A stretch of 10,562 nt of DNA from Ochromonadaceae sp. CCMP2298 (lineage: Eukaryota > Sar > Synurophyceae > Ochromonadales > Ochromonadaceae). Below, in pieces: positions 5,583-10,562 of the stretch. Location: positions 1 to 10,562 of the forward strand of contig MU634731.1 in NCBI GenBank assembly GCA_026770595.1, written 5' to 3'. Each line of letters opens with the position of its first letter. Within the stretch, counting starts at the first letter, position 1. The position numbers and the translations under genes were made by a program. The notes beneath the pieces were generated by a model. That model worked only from the letters and a program-made list of their open reading frames with translations. It was not told where the DNA came from and searched no databases.

Positions 5583-8500
5583 CTAAACTATTACATTGCC
5601 CTCATCGTCGCGAATCTGCACTATCCCTTTGGGGAAGGGGACAGGAGCCCCGCTCAGAAATGCGGGGAGGTATGCTTCCATCCCTATCAGCCCGTGCCTC
5701 ACCAGCTTCTCTGGTGTGTGGGCCAGGGGCACGACCCACGAGCGATTGTACCCGTAGGTTGGGCACTGGCTTGGACCTGCTCCTCGCTTCCGAAAGCAGC
5801 CCTCCTTGAGCAGCTCCTCCACAAATGCTGCTTGGTCCAGGCTGAAATTGGTAAGCAGACGCTCTTGCGTATTCCGGGGTTTGCTGTTAGTGAGCTCCCG
5901 AGCCTTGCTTCGCAGATGCGGAGTTATGTTAACTAGGAAGGCTGCAGCAATAATGCCAACCTCCGTGTTGGAGGTGATCAGGCGCTGCTGGCGCTTGTTT
6001 TCCTCCTCTACCTTGCCGTCCAAGCCCTCTGCATTGTCCCCGTTGAGGCCCCCGTCTGCTGATCCATCCAAGCCAGCCCCCATGTATCCAAAGAGAGCAC
6101 CAGTCATGTCCTCGTGCACATCTGCTGATGCTAGGTATTGAATTATCACCAGATCATGCGCAATGAGGGGCCCGTACTTGGAGCGCCCGAGGCTGAATAT
6201 GAGTGGGTACAGTAGAAGGCGACCCGCGTCATAGAGCTGGAAGTGCTTGGTGCGTATTCCTACCTTCATCATGGAATAGGGCACCAGCACGTTCAGTAGA
6301 AAGTAGACGTTACTGGCGAACGAGAGTTTGCCACCACTGTTCTCGGCCCACTCCAGCACGATGGACTCCGAGATCTGGGACTCTGGCAGCTTAAGGTCTG
6401 CTGCACACTCCCGGATAAGCGCGGTGAACATCGAGGGGAGCAGGCATTCTAGCATGAACTCATTGGCTATATGGACTGACTTGCAGCGAATCATCCAGAG
6501 CACCTGTGGATTAAGTAAAAATAAGAATATAAAAATGAAAAAATAAAAATGAAAATGAAAAGTACAAAATTATGCACGTACCTGCTTGTCGGACATCCCG
6601 CAGTTGAATCGCGCAATCAGGTGCTCCCCTCCGAGCAGCCGAAATGCGTCCATACAGCACTCGAGGAACATCTTGCACTCGTGGAAATGCCCCATCAAGT
6701 GTACCCAGTTCTCGAACCTGCCCTCCTTCTGGGTAAAGGTAGCGCCTGGATCCGCCAGATCGAAGGCAAACTGTCGAATGTGCTGGTGGAGAGTACCAGG
6801 CTTGGCGAAGCCCCTCAGATTAAGGAGCTCACCAGCCTCAATAAGCAGCTCCTTCTTCACCTCGTTGCTGGCTGGGTTGGCGAGCTTGGACTTCAGCGTA
6901 TGACGGAAGATGGTAGTGTCCGCCTCGACCGCGCTCGGAAAGCTTAAGTGGCCGCGTAGTGAGCCTCGAGCAGCCGCAGCATCCCGCTCTTCGTCTCTGG
7001 GGCGCGCGGCAAGAAGACGAGACTCTATCAACCCAGAGGCGTTGACTGTGTGCAGCATAGAGCCCTGCGAGACGCGCTGGAGTGGCATGTTGGTCGGGCG
7101 AAAGTGCATAATGCCATCCCTCTTCCCATACCTCTTCCGCATCTCATCAATGAGCGGAAGAGTGGCGCTGGGGTCTTCCTCGCGACAGCCAGGCTGCAGG
7201 CACTTGACCGCGGACTTGGAGTAGGACATGCGACACCGAGGACAGATCTTAGGGAAAGGCGGCTCCACCCCATTCTCCCAGCTTTCGAAGTCCAGCGGAA
7301 CTTGAGGATCAATGACGTCGGGCAGCCCAGCTTCGACCAGCAGCGCCATCTGCCTCGCACGAGCCTCTATCTGAGCGGCTGCGGCGGTCTGCCGCGCGGT
7401 GACTACGATGTAGCTGCCGTCAGCCTCAGCGCAAGTACGAAGCAGAGGGCGGATCTGGGTCAGCACATCCTCGCAGATGTTCAGGGAGGACATGTCCCAT
7501 ACGCTGGCGTCAGTGGGAGCGCCCACAGGACGTCTGGCGTCGCCCCTACCGAAGTAGAATATGTTGATGGGGCACTGGGAGACCGGCCTCAGCTGCTTCA
7601 TACGGGTAACTGAGTTGTCTGGGTCGAGCTGCGACGAGCGAACTCCGAAACGTTGGTAGAGAAAGAGAGCCCGGTTTGTGAAGACCGTGTTTCCATCATC
7701 AACCCTGATGTTCGCGGCGCAGCGGCTGCAGATGTAGCGGGGAGAGGGGAGAGGGGATTATTAATTTAGGGTGAGAGGGCGGGGCAGCGCTGAGGCCAGT
7801 GGGGACGTACCTGTGCGTGTTGACATAGTTGTCTGTGTTGTTATCGTAACCGAAAACAGCCGTTGAAGCAATGGGAATGTCGAGCTTACTGTCGTCCCAG
7901 TCTTCTACTAGCTCGCTCATGTGCCTCTGGTACGTGCAGGAGGCGGTACCGCCAGGAAGGTAGCGAGCCAGCAAGTCCACGGCAGCTGTAGACTTGGTCA
8001 TGCAGCGGATGACCATGCCGATGATGTAGGACCCAGTGGATATGAACCGCGGGTTTGCGAACTCGGTTGCCAGCTGCAAGATGAGCGACTCCGCCTTCTC
8101 ACGGCGAAAGGTCGCGAGCGAATCGTCCGCCGAGGCGCAGGAGGCCATGATACGCGGGTTGAGGAGCTCGCGCTGCCGCCGAGTCAGCTCCTGCGCTCAA
8201 CCTAGAGCCAGGTGACTGAACCTGTAGAAGAGTCCGCACCCGCCAGCAGAAGCAGCTTCGAGGAAGGCCTTCTCCGAGTAATCGCTGACCTTAGAGAGGT
8301 CGGGGCGAGCAGAGCGCAGCGGATCAGCTGCCCAGCGGTGCAGACCCTCGGCAGCCTGTTGCGCCAGCTGAGGGAGAGCCCTCTCCACGTCCAGGTCCTT
8401 GGCCCGAAGGGCCATGTCCAGCAGTCGGTTCTTCTCAACGACGCACCTAATCAGTCCCTGGTTCTCCTCAGTCAGGTCGGCGATCTGAGCTTTCTGAGAG

Positions 8501-8595
8501 GCGTAGATGCGCTCGAGCTCGTCGATTCTCGCGTCGATCAGCTCCAGGTCGCGGACCACGCCAGACCCCTTCCTCTTTCTTCCACCTGACGCCAT
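5583..8595 (-). CDS. Multi-exon transposase-like protein (DUF6589/KDZ-like), coiled coil plus zinc knuckle
   Basis: Coding segments are 8595-7811, 7725-6582 and 6503-5583; the introns (85 and 78 nt) rejoin frames exactly. The ATG at 8595 has A at -3 and G at +4. One in-frame TGA (8199-8197) falls after codon 132; with it the frame spans 949 codons, without it an ATG at 8148 starts about 800 codons. Residues 14-75 form a coiled coil (RDLELIDARIDELERIYASQ). A Cys4 knuckle, C-x2-C-x10-C-x4-C, lies at 7187-7244. Across the second intron, WVHLMGHFHECKMFLECC followed by SDKQ and VLWMIRCKS, then SKYGPLIAHDL, resembles the G-x-FH-x-x-K-x-FL and following helical and H/N-Y-x-x-x-L-x-x-D signatures of DUF6589/KDZ-type mobile-element proteins. 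This assignment is by pattern; I could not place catalytic acids. A Gly/Asp-rich insert (AGLDGSADGGLNGDNAEGLD) splits the last exon. The role is probably transposition, in the nucleus. Confidence 0.6.
6504..6581 (-). other. Spliceosomal intron, 78 nt
   Basis: The minus-strand donor is CAG|GTACGT (6582/6581) and the acceptor ATCCACAG ends at 6504, preceded by a long A/T-rich tract with ACTTAAT as a possible branch point. It joins KQ to VLWMIRC in phase 0. It is much more AT-rich than the flanking exons. Confidence 0.88.
7185..7244 (-). other. Cys4 zinc-knuckle segment inside the transposase-like gene
   Basis: CPRCRMSYSKSAVKCLQPGC gives C-x2-C-x10-C-x4-C, followed directly by charged residues. 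Such a compact Cys4 element usually binds one zinc ion and contributes to DNA or protein contact. The cysteines are seen; metal binding is inferred. Confidence 0.6.
7726..7810 (-). other. Spliceosomal intron, 85 nt
   Basis: The minus-strand donor is CACAG|GTACGT (7811/7810) and the acceptor CATCTGCAG ends at 7726, preceded by a C/T-rich tract (CCCTCTCCCCTCTCCCCGC) and AATTAATAATC. It joins in phase 2 to make an AGC serine codon between YVNTH and RCAANIRVDD. Confidence 0.88.
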
Positions 8596-9897
8596 GATGG
8601 ACAGATACAAGCAGCTGAGAAGAGTGGCTGAAAAAATTGCGGGGCGGCGCCAGACGAAGAGACAGCGAGAAATGCGGCCAGATCGATGCTGTTGGCCAGA
8701 TTGGTTGCTGCTGTTGAGATCGTCGAAACGAGACAGAATGCTCTGCGAACCCCAGAAACCCCAAAATGGGGCCAGGGAGGGGGTTTTGGAGGTCGGGAGA
8801 GGGTAACGGCTGGGGTTTACAAGTTTTTGGCGTGTATTTTGCGTCTCGAAATGGTCGAAAAACGACACGCATTGTGTCGGCAATCAGACTGTTATAGGTT
8901 CGGAGTCCCCTTGCCAAAAAGGCCAAAAGGTGATGTAATTGGGAAATAGAGCCGTTTTGGAGAGTTTAAACCTGGGAAGCTTCTCAAATCGTAGGGTTCT
9001 GGAACAACACCCTATTAAAATCGACAGAATTGAAAGCAATCTAGAGCATCACAGACACACACTGGAGATTGTGGATGTGAGTTCAACTGTACTTCGATAT
9101 GTTCTGCGGGGATCGCATATCTCAATTCTAAATTCACATATCTCGTTCCTTCGATATCTGGTGTGAATCTCAGCCATGCCATCGCGACCTCTGGTCTGCA
9201 AATTCGAGCCCTGGCAATGCAGCGCCTTTTGGTCCACACGCTCGACGATCGGATCCGAGTTTCAGCAAGTCCGTGATCGCCTGGGCGACCTTTTAGCTGT
9301 CGCTTAGCCCCTGTGGCTCCCAGCATCAACATTTCTAGTATGTCAGCGGCCCTTGGCGGATCGGGACGGTTGGGGGCGTTAGGGCATCGTTAGAGGTGGC
9401 GATTGGTGCTGTAAACCCATTAAACACATCACTTAACGATATTCAATAGCTATATTTCCTATCTGGACACTGCACTGGGCGCAGCCCAGACCAGCCAAAC
9501 GTCCAAGTTCTTACCTCTCCAGCAGCTGGATCCTTCCTCAACACTTCGACTGCGCCCGGCGGCGTGGCGTTACAGGACGGTCATAGGATCTTCAGCGCCG
9601 GTTCTCAATGAGAAATCATTGCGATCCATGGACTGAGTATGGAGAAATCTTGCTTGTCGTATCTGTCTTGGTTGAGCACAGCAAAGCCCAAGCCACCACT
9701 TTCAGAAAGATGTAACAACCGCGATGGGCATAAACCGCGACGTGGACGGTTTTGCCCCTCAGATCGAACGAAGTCTTTTTCTCCCAGGAGGACTTCGTTT
9801 GCCTTCTCCCACGACTTTTCACCAGACTCCTAGCCCTGCAGCGATCGTGTAGGTGAAATTCCCCTCGCTTTGAATGTGAGCAAAGAGCCTGTCAGCG
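8596..9897. other. Gene-poor region upstream of the transposase-like gene
   Basis: About 1.3 kb without a gene I can support. 8596-8883 is open in the frame of the minus-strand gene but has no coding character beyond its likely leader, with acceptor-like TTTTTTCAG and CTTCTCAG just upstream of the ATG. A minus-strand frame at 9332-9015 (105 codons) has plausible segments (MAWLRFTPDIEGTRYVNLEL) but no family resemblance. 9098-9160 is AT-rich with repeated CATATCTC and TTCGATAT. A small perfect hairpin CTGGGC-GCA-GCCCAG lies at 9475-9489. I saw no terminal inverted repeat that would close an element here. Confidence 0.4.
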
Positions 9898-10425
9898 ATG
9901 GCGGACGAGGTGGGGCAAGAGGAGGAGGAGCAGCAGGAGCAGCCGCGAGTTGCAGAGCGTCTGGGGGCAGCCATTGACCGGTACAACGCTGGTCTCTACC
10001 AGGAGGTCGATGAGAGCCTGCCGCAGGATGAGCAATCCTCCCCTCCGTCGTACCTTTTGAAGGCAGCAGCGGCCGCAGAGTTCGGCTTGAATGAGCAGCA
10101 GCTGGCGAGGTGAGCGCAGTATAAGAACAAGGTTGCAAAGTCGTTTATCAATCCCTCATTATTTTACCTTTCCTCAACACCGTGCAGGGGCCTCAGGAAC
10201 CTCAGCAAGGGCAAGCCCGCCAACGGTGGCAAGGGTGGTCGCAAGCCTCTCCTTAGTGCAGAGAGTGTGCAGACCTTGGCGCAAGGGACTAATGACAAAG
10301 ACATGAGCCGCATCTCCACGGATCAGCAGGGTCTGTGGAACTTTTTGGACTATCATCGCAGGGGTGTCGCAGATGAGCAGGGGCAAAACGCTCTGGCCGT
10401 TACACCACGGGGAATCGACGGATAA
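9898..10425 (+). CDS. Two-exon helix-turn-helix-like protein, possible truncated DDE transposase N terminus
   Basis: Exon 1 is 9898-10109, the intron 10110-10187 (78 nt) and exon 2 10188-10425 (TAA), giving 149 aa. The ATG has G at -3 and +4. Residues 1-30 are acidic and Gln/Glu-rich. About residues 45-95 (YLLKAAAAAEFGLNEQQLAR across the splice into GLRNLSKGK, then GGKGGRKPLLSAESVQTLAQ) match the layout seen at the N termini of pogo/CENP-B-type and related transposases: a helix, a sequence-recognition helix, a glycine-rich basic linker, then (R/K)P-L-L-S with a second helical bundle. The frame stops soon after RRGVADEQGQNALAVTPRG, well before any DDE domain, so it is either a truncated copy or a domesticated DNA-binding protein. 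The family assignment is tentative; the splice junction is firm. Confidence 0.58.
10110..10187 (+). other. Spliceosomal intron, 78 nt
   Basis: The donor is GCGAG|GTGAGC (10109/10110) and the acceptor CACCGTGCAG ends at 10187, after a pyrimidine-rich tract (CCTCATTATTTTACCTTTCC). It removes an in-frame TGA at 10111-10113 and joins in phase 2 to an arginine codon (AG|G). Confidence 0.88.
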
Positions 10426-10562
10426 CAGAAAACATCACTTTTGTCAAAGATCGTTACATCCAAGCACATTTTTGACAGTTTTTCGTTAACTTTTACTCAC
10501 ACATGCGCTCTTGTGAGCTCCAGTCTGTGAAGCCAGTGGGTTTTGGAGGCATTTGGACAGGG

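Noticed and set aside
7050-7613. 187-codon plus-strand ORF
   Set aside because: It is antisense to the second exon of the transposase-like gene, whose frame has the Cys4 motif and exact splice joins.
8596-8883. N-terminal extension of the coiled-coil ORF up to 8883
   Set aside because: The frame is open but the residues look non-coding; the ATG at 8595 has a good context and starts the charged coiled-coil sequence.
9099-9113. 15-nt identity with 5025-5039 (ATGTTCTGCGGGGAT) inside the SET frame
   Set aside because: The flanks do not match and no SET-like frame surrounds the copy at 9099; this length of match is plausible by chance in 10 kb.
9200-9240. tRNA B-box-like ATTCGAGCC
   Set aside because: No acceptor stem or cloverleaf could be formed around it on either strand.

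Overview
The window looks like nuclear DNA of a microbial eukaryote, probably an alga or another protist. Four short GT-AG introns (74-85 nt) rejoin open frames exactly, and one carries a perfect TACTAAC branch-point string. Gene density is low, reading frames carry sporadic stops, and tandem repeats and hairpins fill the gaps. There are no Shine-Dalgarno-driven operons and no rRNA, tRNA or CRISPR that I can see. I cannot name the species.

Layout, left to right. 1-580 is a gene-poor, AT-rich stretch with several perfect hairpins and a cluster of TGTACT motifs; it may begin with the last codons of a gene. 581-1213 (+) is a 3' exon or gene tail with a very acidic C terminus. It converges on a two-exon gene on the minus strand (1818-1391) whose 117-aa product resembles the HIRAN DNA-binding fold. 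2244-2671 holds a weak plus-strand gene fragment running into a 12-bp minisatellite. 2768-3080 is a 170-bp-period tandem duplication ending in C-rich (G4-capable) tracts. 4349-3093 (-) encodes a protein with a Tudor/SH3-like N-terminal stretch, an acidic linker, about 12 heptad repeats encoded by a 21-bp tandem repeat, and a basic C-terminal domain. It is divergent from a SET-domain reading frame (4701-5348, +) broken by two in-frame stops. Converging on that from the right is the main gene of the window (8595-5583, -), with at least three coding segments joined by two introns, an N-terminal coiled coil, a Cys4 zinc knuckle and a long region resembling the DUF6589/KDZ-type transposase-like proteins of eukaryotic mobile elements. 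At the right edge a two-exon gene (9898-10425, +) encodes a short helix-turn-helix-like protein resembling the N terminus of a DDE transposase.

My reading, which is inference, is that most of the window is mobile-element DNA, partly decayed. The most interesting possibility is that 3093-8595 is one element, or the remains of one, carrying a transposase-like gene together with chromatin-type modules (a SET methyltransferase and a Tudor-like reader). Finding this gene set together at other loci would be the decisive test. I could not identify terminal inverted repeats or target-site duplications by eye.
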